From Leptobrachium leishanense (Eukaryota; Chordata; Amphibia; Anura; Megophryidae), in contig CM019065.1 of NCBI GenBank assembly GCA_009667805.1, positions 154,602,101-154,666,100 on the forward strand: a stretch of 64,000 nucleotides of DNA. The letters are read 5' to 3'. Below are positions 1 to 10,133 of the stretch, piece by piece; position 1 is the first letter of the stretch; each line of letters opens with the position of its first letter. The position numbers and the translations under genes are program-made. The notes below the pieces were generated by a model, which was not told the DNA's origin, did no database searches, and saw only the letters and a list, made by a program, of their open reading frames with translations.

Positions 1-1063
1 TCAATGACCCCAAGCTCTAGCATTTTCTTGACTTCTAGTCTGACTGCCTCTCTTTTGGCTTCCGGTATCCGGTAGGGTTTCAGTCTAATCGCTAGACCGG
101 GTTCGGTCACAATGTCGTGAAACACGTCATGTGTTCTACCCGGTATCGGTGAGAACACATCCCTATTCCTCTCGACCATTCGGTTGACTTCCTCTACCTG
201 GCAGGGAGTCAGCTCAGGGGAAATAGCCACCCCAGGCTCTGGGGCCTGAGGACCGGACTGGGCATGGCCGGTCTGGGACACGCAGGCCTCTCTGTCTTGC
301 CATGGCTTCAGGAGATTGACATGGTAGATCTGCTCCTTCTTCCAGCGGTCAGGCTGCCTAATCCTGTAGTTTACAGGGCCTGTCTGTTCCAGGACCTCAT
401 ATGGTCCTTGCCAATGAGCCAGAAGTTTGCTTTCTGCAGTCGGAACCAGTACCATCACCCTGTCCCCTTGCGAGAACCGTCTTGCGGTGGCCTTCTGGCT
501 ATAGATACGGGATTGGGTCTCCTGTGCCTTTTCCATATGCTGACGTACCGGGGGATAACCCGAGCCATTCGCTCGCGTATGCTTACAACATATTGTATCG
601 GGTTGGTTCCGGTCACTCCCTGCTCCTCCCACGTTTCCCTGAGTATATCAAGCAGACCACGTGGGTGCCTGCCATATAGGAGTTCGAACGGAGAGAAGCG
701 GGTCGAGCTCTGGGGAATCTCACGTATAGCAAACAACAAGTAGGGCAATAACATGTCCCAGTCCTTTCCTTCCCTGCTAACAACCTTCCTCAGCATCCCC
801 TTTAGGGTGCGGTTGAACCGCTCGACAAGCCCATCCGTCTGCGGGTGATACACGGAGGTCTTTAGCGCCTGTATCTTTAACAAGTGACACAGGTCTTTCA
901 TCAGACGGGAAACAAATGGAGTACCCTGATCGGTCAGGATCTCTTTCGGGATGCCCACTCGTGCAAATAGCTGAACCAACTCTCGGGCAATGTTCATTGC
1001 ATTTGCTTTGCGCAAGGGAACGGCTTCAGGATACCGGGTGGCATAGTCCAGGATCACCAATAT
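1..1063 (-). pseudogene. Gmr1-like pol fragment: integrase core, GPY/F module, start of reverse transcriptase
   Basis: Reading leftwards from 1063, the integrase core continues with the motifs ILDYATRYPEA, LTDQGTPF (second catalytic Asp) and TDGLVERFNR (catalytic Glu). A one-base frame change near 550, at a run of five G, throws the reading out of frame. In the next frame a GPY/F module is seen at about 300-420 (HWQGPYEV, then NYRI and HVNLLKPW). It continues without a stop into a reverse-transcriptase N-terminus at about 1-200 (RDVFSPIPGRTHDV, KPYRIPEAKREAV, MLELGVI). The direct join of GPY/F to RT is the key evidence for Gmr1-type pol order. It is non-functional because of the frameshift and the split at 1064. 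Confidence 0.85.
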
Positions 1064-1192
1064 TAGGGTTGCACCGATACTAGTATCGATATCGGTGCCG
1101 ATACCGGGTACTGCAGGAGTACTTGGTACTCGTGCAGTACCCCTGATATTTTTTCCCGATACCGGAAGCTGGCATTGAGCCGGCATCCGAGG

Positions 1193-1667
1193 GGCTGGGG
1201 CGGCTGTCCGAATGCTCTATCGGCATTCGGACAGGCCCTGCAGCTGCTCACTTTGTTTATACTTACCTTCCTTCAGCGCCGCCGGGAAAGTCTTCGCGCG
1301 CTCCTTGGAAGGACCCCAGCCGCGACCACGTGGGACCATGTGATCGCGGCTGGGGTCCTTCCAACGAGCGCGCGCGCGGAAACTTTCCCGGCGTCGCTAA
1401 AGGAAGGCAAGTATAAAACAAAGTGAGCAGCTGCAGGGCCTGTCCGAATGCCGATAGAGCATTCAGACAGGCCCTGCAGCTGCTCTCCGCTCATACTTAC
1501 CTTCCTTCAGCGACGCCGGGAAAGTTTCTGCACGCGCACTCGTTGGAAGGACCCCAGCCGCGATCACATGGTCCCACGTGGTCGCGGCTGGGGACCTTCC
1601 AAGGAGAGAGCGCGCGCGCGCAAAGACTTTACCGGCGGCGCTGAAAGAAGGTAAGTATGAGCGGAGA
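1193..1667. repeat. Two long imperfect palindromes in tandem inside the hAT-like element
   Basis: One palindrome spans about 1193-1455 with its centre near 1330; the second spans about 1456-1667 with its centre near 1570. Both arms carry the same blocks: ccttccttcagcg, cgccgggaaag, a GC/CG-rich stretch, ggaaggaccccagccgcg, then a central accatgtgatcgcgg or its complement. The units also share the stem sequence gcattcggacaggccctgca. Either strand could fold into very long hairpins. Confidence 0.85.
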
Positions 1668-1673
1668 GTGCGA

Positions 1674-1740
1674 GGGGGGGGGGGCATATCCATGAGCAAG
1701 GGGGGGCATATCCATGAGCAAGGGGGGGCATATCCATGAG
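1674..1740. repeat. Three-unit minisatellite, core ggggcatatccatgag
   Basis: Three successive units of about 22 bp, each containing a G run followed by catatccatgag. The core is the same as that of the large array at 59203-60232, although the host transposon here has different terminal repeats. Confidence 0.85.
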
Positions 1741-1888
1741 ACCTGGGGGCTTTATAGGAGGTCTGTTCTTATTGGAAAGCGTCACATGACATAAAATAAA
1801 AGTATCGGTAATTGGTATCGGTGAGTACTTGAACAAAAGTATCGGTACTCGTACTCGGTCTTAAAAAAGTGGTATCGGTGCATCCCTA

Positions 1889-2437
1889 ACCAATATGTAA
1901 TGGTGTCCACGTGCGGATTTTTCCAACGGACCCACAATGTCCATTGCGATCCTTTCAAAGGGGACATCAATTGACCGGGAGGGGTATGAGAGGGGCTCTC
2001 AAGGGTGGCTTAGGAGATGCCAACTGACATTCGGGGCATGAGGCACAGTACCGTTTCACCGCCTCATAAACCCCTGGCCAGAAGAACCTGCGCAGGACCC
2101 GCTCCTGGGTCTTCTCAACCCCTAAGTGCCCTCCTAGCACATGGGAATGAGCGAAGTCGAGTACCTTTCTGGTCTGAGAGGACGGAACCACCAACTGTTC
2201 AATTTCCTGACCTCCCTCCATAATGACCTGGTACAACAGATCACTCTTCAAAATAAAGTACGGATAACTCTTTATTGCCCCTTCCACCGGCACCCCGTTC
2301 ACCTCAATCACCCTGCTTCTCGCAGTCTGCAACAAAGGATCACTAGCTTGGTCGTTCCCAAAAACAGTGTTCCCGGAAATCCCTCCCCCCTGAGTCCTTC
2401 CCATCGGAGGTAGAGCCCCCAGAGTTAGGAGCCTCAT
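1889..2437 (-). pseudogene. Gmr1-like integrase, zinc-binding N-terminal domain and first catalytic Asp
   Basis: The minus-strand frame shows an HHCC zinc finger (HSHVLGGH followed about 30 residues later by CASCPEC). It is followed by a proline-rich linker and, near 1930-1955, by AMDIVGPL carrying the first catalytic Asp of Ty3-type integrases. The left border is the hAT-like insertion, after which the core resumes at 1063. The domain lies directly after the protease with no reverse transcriptase between them, consistent with Gmr1-type order. Confidence 0.85.
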
Positions 2438-2960
2438 TCACCTCCTCACTCGTATATGTTACAGGGACCCCCAAGTCTGTCTCTGTCACCTGGGTGGCCA
2501 CCCTCTTTCGAGATCTTTTGGCCGGGGTGTTCATCAGAGCCTCAGCCCGAGCTCTGGTAAAGCCGTGCTTGGCTTCTCGCCTCTCTGCGTGTTTTCCGGT
2601 GTTTAGGAGGTTTCTGACAAACGTATCGTGGAATGGGAACACCTCGGTGATGTCGTTAGTACCCTCATCAAGGTCGGCAGTGGCCGTACCAACGGATAAC
2701 CCCTGCAATATGGTCTGAAAGTCTGGGAAATCCCTCCCTAAGACAAGGGAATAGGGTAACTTGGGTACCACCACAGCTGGGACAGACCATACCCTCGCCC
2801 CCACAGAGACAGCGACTAGCGCCGTGGGATAACGAACGGTACTACCATGTACGCACAACACTCCCACAGTCTTATCTTTCTGTAAGCTGGCCGGCCCACC
2901 AGTTTGCCTGACACCAAGGTTATGGCACTACCGGAGTCCGCAAGTGCCACTGCCTGTAGT
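2438..2960 (-). pseudogene. Gmr1-like retrotransposon protease region
   Basis: The aspartic-protease active site reads ADSGSAITLVSG, encoded on the minus strand at about 2915-2945. Downstream is the second conserved segment, YSLVLGRDFPDF, near 2730. The two pieces lie in different frames, so there is at least one indel. A charged linker rich in Ser, Thr, Glu and Asp follows and leads to the integrase zinc finger. Retroviral-type proteases act as homodimers that process Gag-Pol; this copy cannot be translated intact. Confidence 0.8.
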
Positions 2961-3989
2961 CCGTTCAGCAGGACGGGCACTCAAAGTCTGAGTCCCTTCC
3001 ACCAGGCCAGTCAGACATATCAGTCCGCAGAAATTCCGGGGGTCCTCACCCAGCCCACACTGCATGGGCTTGGACGTGTTAGGACACCTGGCTCTAATAT
3101 GTCCCAGTTCGCCACACTCAAAGCACTGTATCGAGTTCCTTTGGGGCTCATTCCCTCTTCGAAAAGTGTCGCTGTGGTCTGAGTAACGCACTGGTCCCCC
3201 AGGTGCTGGCAGGATTGCTGACCCGTTTGACCTAGTTGTGGAGCCGAAGACTTTTGAGGCTGCTCCTTTCTATGGGTGGGGATGCTCCCCACAACGACTT
3301 TGGAGACCTCCTGGCCGAGTCCTCGAAGTTTTTTGCAGCCAGGTAGCGCTCTACTTGGGCCACCATGTCATCATAGGTACCCGGGTTCCCTTGTCCCACC
3401 CATTCACGGAGGCTGCGTGGGAGTCCGCGTAGGAACTTATCCAACACCAGGGTTTCCACTATCTGCGTGGGCTTTGGTGCTCAGGTTGGAGCCACTTCCG
3501 AGCCAAATGCATTAGGTCGAACATCTGCGTCCGGGGTGGTGTCTTCTCATACGTCCAGTTAGAGAAGCGCCGCGCTCTCACAGCTTTTGTTACCCCGAAC
3601 CGGGCCAGGATTTCAGCCTTTAAAAGTTTATAGTCCGTAGCCTGGACTTCCTCCAGGTCATAGTAGGCCTTTTGGGCCTCTCCAATCAGGAAGGGTGCGA
3701 TAATCCCCGCCCACTTGTCTGCAGGCCAGGCCTCCTGGGTAGCAGTGCGCTCAAAGGCACGGAGGTATGCTTCCACGTCATCCTCAGGCAACATCTTCTG
3801 AAGGTAGCAACTAGCTCGAATCCTGGTCTCCTGGCTAGGGGGTGCTTGCGTCGCCAAACTTCGTACAGTTGCTTTAAGCAGCTCGTGGTCAGCTTTCTGG
3901 GCCATCACGGCCCCAATCTGTGCCTGTATTAGGCGGTTGCTCTCCTGCTTTGCCGTGGCACTTACCAGTGCTTTTAATAAGTCCTCCAT
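2961..3989 (-). pseudogene. Gmr1-like gag with SCAN-like capsid and zinc knuckle
   Basis: The likely Gag start is the ATG at 3989-3987 (MEDLLKAL), preceding a short helical region. The capsid follows with [14 protein letters not shown], then [12 protein letters not shown], then, after a frame change near 3460, ETLVLDKFLRGLPRSLREWV. This last stretch resembles the vertebrate SCAN domain, which has been traced to a Gmr1-like gag. Further on, CFECGELGHIRARC (about 3095-3135) is a CX2CX4HX4C zinc knuckle. At least two frameshifts break the reading frame. Confidence 0.85.
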
Positions 3990-4068
3990 TGTAACTGTGG
4001 GTTCTGTACCCTTGTTGCTACTGCCAGCGCACAGCAGGTACAAAATCCCACTGCTGCCACCACTTGTG

Positions 4069-4604
4069 GAGAAGCAGGTACTGCGGACACAGCAACGTGG
4101 GTTTTCTAAGCGTTTTTTTATTTGCAGCAGCAAAGGGGTTTTCCACAAACAGAAAATAAACAACAAAAATCCTCCCTTTTGGGAGGCTACCTGACAATAG
4201 ACGAACCTGTCTACTCCTGGGCCCACTAAACGGGTTCCCCCAGTAAAACAAAACACACTTTCCAATATAACAGATTCCTTACTTTTTCCACCACAGTCTC
4301 CAACTCCTTCCTTCTGTCTCCAAACCCCTCAATGAACTGGAAGGAACTGAGACTTCTTATAGGGAAGGGTGGGGCAGCTGTGGTAAATGAGCAATCATTC
4401 GGTTAACCCTGAACTGGGAAGGTGGCTACTTCCAGCCGTCTACTCAGGTACCGGCCCTCACATAGCCTGCCCCGAGTGAACCAGTCACAGGGACGTACTG
4501 GGGATTTACCTATGTGTGCGGAGGACCTCATCTCTCCCCCCCCCCCCCCCACATCAAGGTCTCCACTGCGAAGCCGTCCAGGACTGCGGCCCGGGGCAGT
4601 GTCA
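4069..4604 (-). repeat. Candidate 5' LTR of the Gmr1-like element
   Basis: By position this is upstream of gag on the minus strand. A TG...CA-type interval can be drawn from tgacactgcc (near 4604) to ctccaca (near 4069), followed by a TGG-starting stretch (tggtggcagcagtggga) suitable as a primer-binding site. It contains a 15-C run at 4536-4550. With no second LTR in the window the ends are not proven. Confidence 0.3.
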
Positions 4605-4780
4605 TGTTTCACACTCATGTTTCAAACTCTGCAGACAGCCAGGCGTGGTCGCCTTTACAGGGTTCCCTACTGGAATTGAACTCTGGTCTTAAACATACTA
4701 ACCAGCTCCTCGTTAGCCAGGGGAGCTTTAAATTTGTTAGGCTTCCTCAGGCCTCACAGCTCTGTTCTCTTCGTACACTA

Positions 4781-5207
4781 GAGCTAATGTCAGATGAACA
4801 GTCTGAGCGCACTGTGCGTGTGTGCATGCATAACGGACATACGTACTGACAGAAGATACTGTATGTAGAACAAAAAGGAAATGTGGAAATCAAGATTAAT
4901 TTATAATTAAAATACAGGTAGTCAGCCAGACCAAAAAGCTTCTGAGCGTCAGCGTGATGAATGTGATGAATGTCGTAAATGTGCTGTCTGACGTCGCAGC
5001 ATTGTGTCTGACGGTGCACTCTGCATGTCCATCTAGCAGTTTTACATTCTTGTCTAACTTGCGTCAGTTTGCCACGTGCATTGTGTGTGTGCAGTTCGGT
5101 GCGCACGTACTTCGTGTGCGGGTCTCCTATTGATCATGATTCTATGCTACGACGAATGTTAAACTGTGTGGCAACACGGACGTCATCACTGCGTTCCTGA
5201 TGCCGGC
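4781..5207 (-). mobile_element. MITE of the 'gtcagacgaacg' family
   Basis: The ends are inverted (left gagctaatgtcagatgaaca; right ends cactgcgttcctgatgccggc), with TA-rich 3-bp flanks (cta, tta). It is a near full-length relative, in reverse orientation, of the MITE at 58729-60671, and it lacks the hAT that interrupts that copy. It therefore shows the empty site (gtgcgcacgtacttcgtgtg). No coding capacity. Confidence 0.75.
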
Positions 5208-5639
5208 TTAAGTGTCTTGCCAGCCTGCTCTTGCCATCGACTTTCTGGATTTGACTCCGCCTGTGTAGGATCCTTTTCCACCAGCCCCTTCCTCTGCACT
5301 GTCTGACCATGTCTCTGGGTTACCACTGTTCAGTATTGCGTACCTAGACCTGCCACTGTGCCTACTCACTACGCAGAGCCCAGCTCCCGCCTAGTCACTG
5401 TGTAGTTGGGTTCTGCAAGGGTGTGCGTCATCCTCTGCATTATGGGCTCCAACTCCTGCTAAGGCCCATGACCGGTAGTATGATTTTTTTTTCATTTTTT
5501 TTTTAACCAAGACCGTCTCTTCTAGACCCCTCCTGGCGCACTGACGTCATCGCGCCCGAGTGATGCCGTAAGTTTCGGGTACCCCTCCCACCCGGGAGAG
5601 TGCCTGAAAGCGAAGGGGGGGGGGGGAGAGAAGAGATCT
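5208..5639. other. No gene recognised
   Basis: Mixed unique-looking sequence with a T tract near 5486-5505 and a 12-G run at 5615-5626. Short ORFs only; no known repeat recognised. Confidence 0.5.
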
Positions 5640-6275
5640 CTCCATGATTCTTTAAGTTACAAAATTTAAGACTCATTGCTGGGAAGGTCAGTTTGACCTT
5701 TCCAGCGATGCCTCTGTTTAACCCCTTCTCTGTAGGTGGCTAACCTCTTGGGTGTCCGACCAGCCTCTGGGGCCTCAACCGCCCACTGATCATTGTGCAT
5801 GTGCTCAAGGACGACAGTAAGGAAATTGACACCACACCCCCCCCCCCCAGCTCCCTAGGGATTTGCCTATAGTGGCGAAAGGGGGTTCTTTGGACCTCTT
5901 ATCTCCCGATCGGTAGCAGCTGGAGGGTCATGTTTGATATAGTTGGAAAGGGCAGAGCATGGCCTTACCATTGACAATGATCAGGTTAGATGTAAAATGT
6001 CACTTTTTTTCTTATGCAGCACTATTCACTTTTTTAATTACGTGAACAATGATGCTGCATTAAAATGTTTTCAGTTTTGGCTAAAATCGCATATTTTCTC
6101 AGAAAAATCGTGACCGGTTCCTTTTTCTAATTTTAATGAGTAATCCATAGAATATAACCATAAAGGCTTGGATGATAAAACCTTGAAATTTTTTACATGC
6201 TGTAAATGGAAATTCACAACTGTCAAAATGAGCTCAACGCACAGGGGTGACATCACTCGGCATTGAAGGGGTTAA
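5640..6275. repeat. Dispersed repeat, copy 1 (also at 21540-22320; parts at 57115-58158)
   Basis: Shared blocks include ctttccagcgatgcct followed by tttaacccc and ggtggct (compare 21770-21850), and near 6150 aaaggcttggatgataaaa (compare 57955-57980). Near 6045 gtgaacaatgatgctgca has a relative at 57381. The family end is unclear. It is probably a long non-autonomous transposon, because the 57115 relative has hAT ends. Confidence 0.55.
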
Positions 6276-6830
6276 AAGAACAATACTGTAAAAACTGTTT
6301 CCCATTTTTGTCCTTAATTGGGCAGAGGCTACTTTTTTCTTTTCAGTGATTTTACTCTCCTTCTCTCCTCCACACGTTGCTCCTTCTGCTCCCGATCCTG
6401 GAAATTCCAGTGTTTTCTGTGCAATTTATGCTACTTGACTAACGTAGGGAACGGTAAATCGTGCATAAAAACAGGACTTGTGAACTTTACGTAAGTCCTG
6501 TAGCACTTGCTCAGAATGATGGATGGAGCTGCTCGCATGCCCAGCTCGGAGCCATTGCTGTCTGAGACCGCTCTCGAACGCGATCGGTCTCAAGATAGTG
6601 ACGTCACCACGCTCCCTGCTTGCCAACGTCCCTAGTAACGGAGTAGTAACTGGCGGTCGGAATTCCAATTTGCTGGGTGAGGTGGAGGAAACTCTTCCAC
6701 ATCACCCAGTTTTTTAATAAAAGCAGGGGATGGGGGGCGCTCCACACATCATGACTATTTTATAAATGTAAAGTGGTCAGAATGTGTCAATGTTCTATGT
6801 CTATCACAGAGCACCACTGTAATTTTTTTT
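6272..6830 (-). mobile_element. MITE-like repeat, same family as 42946-43415
   Basis: On the minus strand it shares with 42946-43415 an ordered series of blocks: a segment near accacttta, a cccc-rich block, agtttcctccacc followed by cacccagc, a region with gagaccg/gagacca and agtctcag-type words, and tacgtta near the far end. Ends are degenerate. Confidence 0.55.
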
Positions 6831-7890
6831 ATTTTTTTTTGCAAGGAGGAAGCATTCCCTGTCAGTCCTGTGGGGTTAAAGGCATTCCCTGGTGGGATAG
6901 CAGCATGCATTGGTCAGCTGCAGACAGTGTATTGGCTTTCTTGTGCCAGTGCTCTGACTTGTTGGCACTGCAAGGGTGTAGTTTTACTGCCAGCACCAGA
7001 GGGAGGGGCAAACTGCCAGGCTCCCCCACTGGGTCATCAGGGATTACCTTTTTTTTTTTTCTTCATAAGAGGCAGGATTTCATATGTTCTGCTGTCCCCC
7101 CCCCCCCCCAGGTGTTGTGCCCTTGGTCTGTGCTTGTTTAGTCAGTTGAACCTTGAGCGAGCTGGAACTGGTTTGTGGCTGGTTGGTGCAGACTCCTCCC
7201 CTAGCGTGTCCCTGTTTTAATACTCTCCTCCTCTCCAGTTTTGGGCTCTCCTTTGTCGTTGTTACTTTGACAGCTGGCTAGTTCCTGTAGCCATGCTGGC
7301 TGCGTGGCTGGACGCTGGAGCAAGCCATCGAACGCCTGTCAATGCTTCAGCATTGGTTGGTAATGCAGAGTTCTACACTCACAACCTACATCCTGAAACA
7401 CTGGCTACAGTCTGAAAACCACCTGGCAGGGCTGTGAGCAAATGAGGCAAATGAGACAAAATATACTGTTTGAGTGACCTCATGGGTTTCCCTCTGCTCA
7501 GCCAGGCTACCTGAGAAGGGGATCACGTAACAGGAACTCTCAGCTTGACACCGTTAAAGCGAACCGGTTACCCCCCCCCTCACTTTAGTGGTCAGGCTGT
7601 ATGGAGGTGCCCCCCTCCGCTGCTGTTTGGCAGAAACCACTTTGTGCGACAGTTTCCTCTGCCCATATACAAGTCACCAGACTGCTGAATGTTCCCCAAT
7701 CTTGTCACTGCTGAGTGTATCTGGTTCTGCCAACCATTCTATCGTTCTGTGCAGGCGCTACATATCCTGTGTACAGAAAGTATGCAAGTCCTGAGCGATG
7801 CTCAATTTCCACATCGTACACAATGAAAGTACTGTTAAAAATAAAAATGTTTTCAGTTTGGAAGCCCTGAGCTGAAAAGGTGAGGCTTTA
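6831..7890. other. No gene recognised; C/T-rich sequence
   Basis: Contains T tracts near 6820-6840 and 7050-7061, a 14-C run at 7096-7109, and near 7553-7620 a short piece (ttaaagcgaac, then cactttagtggtcagg) related to the start of the 42946 repeat family. Its ORFs of about 120 codons are low-complexity and carry no domain. Confidence 0.5.
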
Positions 7891-8012
7891 GGCCGGGTCA
7901 GATGGGAGGATTGAGCCTTGCAGCATTGAGCGCACTAACTGCTCAGCGAGGTGGCCAGACGGGTACACTCTGACGTTCCTTCCGCTGTTCAAAACGCTCG
8001 TCTGACCCCGGC
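7891..8012. mobile_element. Short MITE of the 'gtcagacgagcg' family
   Basis: The left end ggccgggtcaga and the right end tctgaccccggc are inverted repeats, flanked by ttta on each side. At 122 bp it is the shortest member of this family in the window. Confidence 0.65.
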
Positions 8013-8990
8013 TTTACTCCTAAAATAAAAATAGAATTGGGCAGACACTGCTGACCATAACGGCCCAATTTCTTTAGGGCAAAAGAGGGTGATATCATTT
8101 TTGTGTCTCCATAGAGTACACCTTTTAACACAAGCCAGTGCCAGCTCTGTAAAGAGAACCTGCTACATGCTAGAAGACTTGCTGCACAGATGGAGTAGCT
8201 TCTTGTAGTAGTGACTTCTTACTTTAGCCCCTTGCAAGCCAGATGTTCCAAATCTTAGCTCAGTTAATTTTGGGGTGATTTCAGTATTTTAACAGGATTA
8301 AGGAAACGCTATGCATTAGGAAATCTCTGAAGTTCCCGAGGGACGTCACTGCATTGCCCTGCGCTTCCAGTAATCAGATGTTCTCTTATGCTGCTGTTTT
8401 GTTTTTTTTGTTCCTCAGTGGGGAATTAAAAGAAACATGTTTGGAGTGTTTAAAATAAATGGGTCTTGGCACGCTCTCCTGTCTCTTGGCAGCGCTGCTT
8501 TTATGATTTGATGTGTGTATAATAAGTTCATAAAATTCTAACCATGCATTCGTTTAGCAAAAAAAATGGTCATAGTGGTTAGTCTCTCTGATCTCGCTAA
8601 ACACCTTTTAATACCCCCCACGCCTTCTTCGTGGCTGGATGCTACAGCTAAAAAGTGCTGTGTCACTCCACTTCTGTGACCTTCATGTGGAGGGAAGCGG
8701 TGTTTGTCATTGGAGGTGGGAGTTACTGTTTGGAGATTTTATTTATTTTCTGTCAAATTTCTGAAGTTCCCTTCTTGCAGTGTGGAAAGTGTGAATTGAA
8801 GGCTTTGCAACAGTATCTGGAAACTGCAACTTCAATACTATTTCTTGGTGTTTTAAAGTGTTAATCTCTCTTCAGGTATAAGTGGTGAAACTCCCTTTTA
8901 ATTTTAGCCTTAAAAAAAAAAAAAAAGTTGTGAAAAAGCCCTCAGCTTCTTGGTTTTACACTTGCTTTTCCTTTGCTAGTTTCTGCTATA
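8013..8990. other. No gene recognised
   Basis: AT-rich, with an A tract at about 8910-8925. Probably upstream or intronic sequence of the mitoferrin gene. Confidence 0.5.
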
Positions 8991-8994
8991 GTTA

Positions 8995-9160
8995 AAGTAT
9001 TTTACCAGGAAGGATACATTGAGATTTCTCTCGTTTTCAACGATGTCCTGGGCTCAAGAAAATTGATTTGTTACAGTAGGTACAGAAATACAGAGTAATA
9101 AAATGCAAGATATTCAACACAAACCTACAGAATAACAGAAAAAATATGTAGGAAAGTCAT
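8995..9160 (-). repeat. LINE-like 3' end sharing its tail with the SINE family
   Basis: The plus strand reads ttttaccaggaaggatacat, then gagatttctctcgttttcaa, then gtcctggg. This is the tail block also found at 20299-20365 and, inverted, at 27905-27955. Here it is followed by a different body (cagtaggtacagaaatacag) that is not SINE-like, so this is plausibly the LINE partner. Confidence 0.5.
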
Positions 9161-9384
9161 TATGTTTACAGGTGCATTCCTTATTGAGGTATGTTAATAG
9201 AGAAGGTGCATTAGACTGCTTATACTGTAGCTTTGGACTTTTCAAAGTCCTTGCATGTTTTTCAAACACAGCCATTGTTTCAATTAGAACAAGCTCAGAG
9301 CAGTGGGATATTTTTTTGGGGGTTTGTAATTTCCCTTACTAATGTTGTTTTTTGTGGTTCCCCCAAACCCACACGTATACTAAT

Positions 9385-9445
9385 TATCATTTGTATAGTG
9401 CCAACCGTTTCCAGAGCTTTACAATAAGAATTGGGGCTTAACAAA
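9385..9445 (-). repeat. L2-type LINE 3' end fragment
   Basis: The plus strand carries tgtatagtgccaaccgtttc then cagagctttacaataa. This is the same terminal motif as the L2 3' end at 46440-46483 (tagcggcaacagtttccgca then gcgctttacaataa). Confidence 0.6.
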
Positions 9446-9650
9446 TTCAGTCTTTGTAATCAGACTTGAGGTGTCGAGGGCACTGCTCACATGTGCTGTT
9501 AGTCCTGGGATGGGGAAGAGTAACATGAGGAGATAGTGTGCTAGTGCTGAGTATTTAGAATGGGGTTTTCAGGGATTTTTCTTACTGCTCCTCATGCCTG
9601 AAAGGAGTGGTGGATGATTTAATGGGAATATCCAATTTTATGTGCTAGCA

Positions 9651-10125
9651 CAGGGGTGGGCAGACATTTGTAAGGCAAGGGCCCACCTCTTAAAGAGTGA
9701 GAACTTAAAAAGCCAGTCTTGATAAGTACAATAATGTGAAAACCTGGAAGTTCATTATTGGGTTGCCAAGGAAGACTTGCAATGCATACTGTCTGCTAAT
9801 TTGGTGTCTCCTGTATATAATTGCTAACCGCTCCTTTCGCACAGGATTGAGTGAGTGCGGCGCTCTCCCCTGACTTCAACTCTCCACTCCTAACCAGCAG
9901 CCAACCGCTGCAATTATCCTGGGTGGAGAAGGTGGGGCTTAAAGTGACATGTCATCGTATTAAACTCTGCCAACGCCTCCCCTGACGGCTCACTCGCCTG
10001 CTCCCTAACGGAGTTAACACTGAGTGACAGACTAGGTCACTCTGACGAGGATGGAGCGGAGCTGTAAGTCTTCACGGTCACCTGAAAATTGTTGTGAACC
10101 GCGATCGACTTCTTGCCCACCCCAG
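9651..10125. mobile_element. hAT MITE with ends caggggtgggca
   Basis: The left end caggggtgggca pairs with the right end tgcccaccccag (one mismatch). A perfect 8-bp duplication, tgctagca, lies at 9643-9650 and 10126-10133. It is 475 bp with no transposase. Confidence 0.85.
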
Positions 10126-10133
10126 TGCTAGCA

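Larger units (their letters stand above)
1064..1888. mobile_element. Non-autonomous hAT-like transposon inserted in the integrase, with hairpin cargo
   Basis: Terminal inverted repeats of 17 bp (tagggttgcaccgatac at the left; the reverse complement of the right end differs by one base) are flanked by a perfect 8-bp duplication, accaatat, at 1056-1063 and 1889-1896. An 8-bp target site with TAGGG termini fits the hAT superfamily. The 825-bp element has no transposase. Subterminal sequence repeats the motif cggtatcggta. The middle is two long palindromes (1193-1667) followed by a three-unit minisatellite. Removing the element restores continuity of the integrase reading frame, so it landed in an existing retrotransposon copy. 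Confidence 0.9.
1..4604 (-). mobile_element. Gmr1-like Ty3/gypsy LTR retrotransposon, decayed and cut by the window edge
   Basis: Read on the minus strand, the domains run: capsid resembling a SCAN domain, CCHC zinc knuckle, DSG protease, integrase zinc-binding domain, integrase catalytic core, GPY/F module, and then the first ~75 residues of a reverse transcriptase that runs off the left edge. Integrase before reverse transcriptase is the reverse of ordinary Ty3/gypsy elements and is the defining order of the Gmr1-like group of deuterostomes. Several frameshifts and a nested hAT-like insertion (1064-1888) show that it is dead. RNase H and the 3' LTR lie outside the window. The outer (right) limit is uncertain because only one LTR candidate is visible. 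Confidence 0.85.

Noticed and set aside
264..743. Plus-strand ORF of 159 codons
   Set aside because: It is the reverse of the Gmr1-like integrase/GPY-F region; the minus strand carries the real domain motifs.
6773..7220. Overlapping plus-strand ORFs of 116-122 codons
   Set aside because: Low-complexity sequence across T and C tracts with no domain, and no splice-site or codon evidence of an exon.
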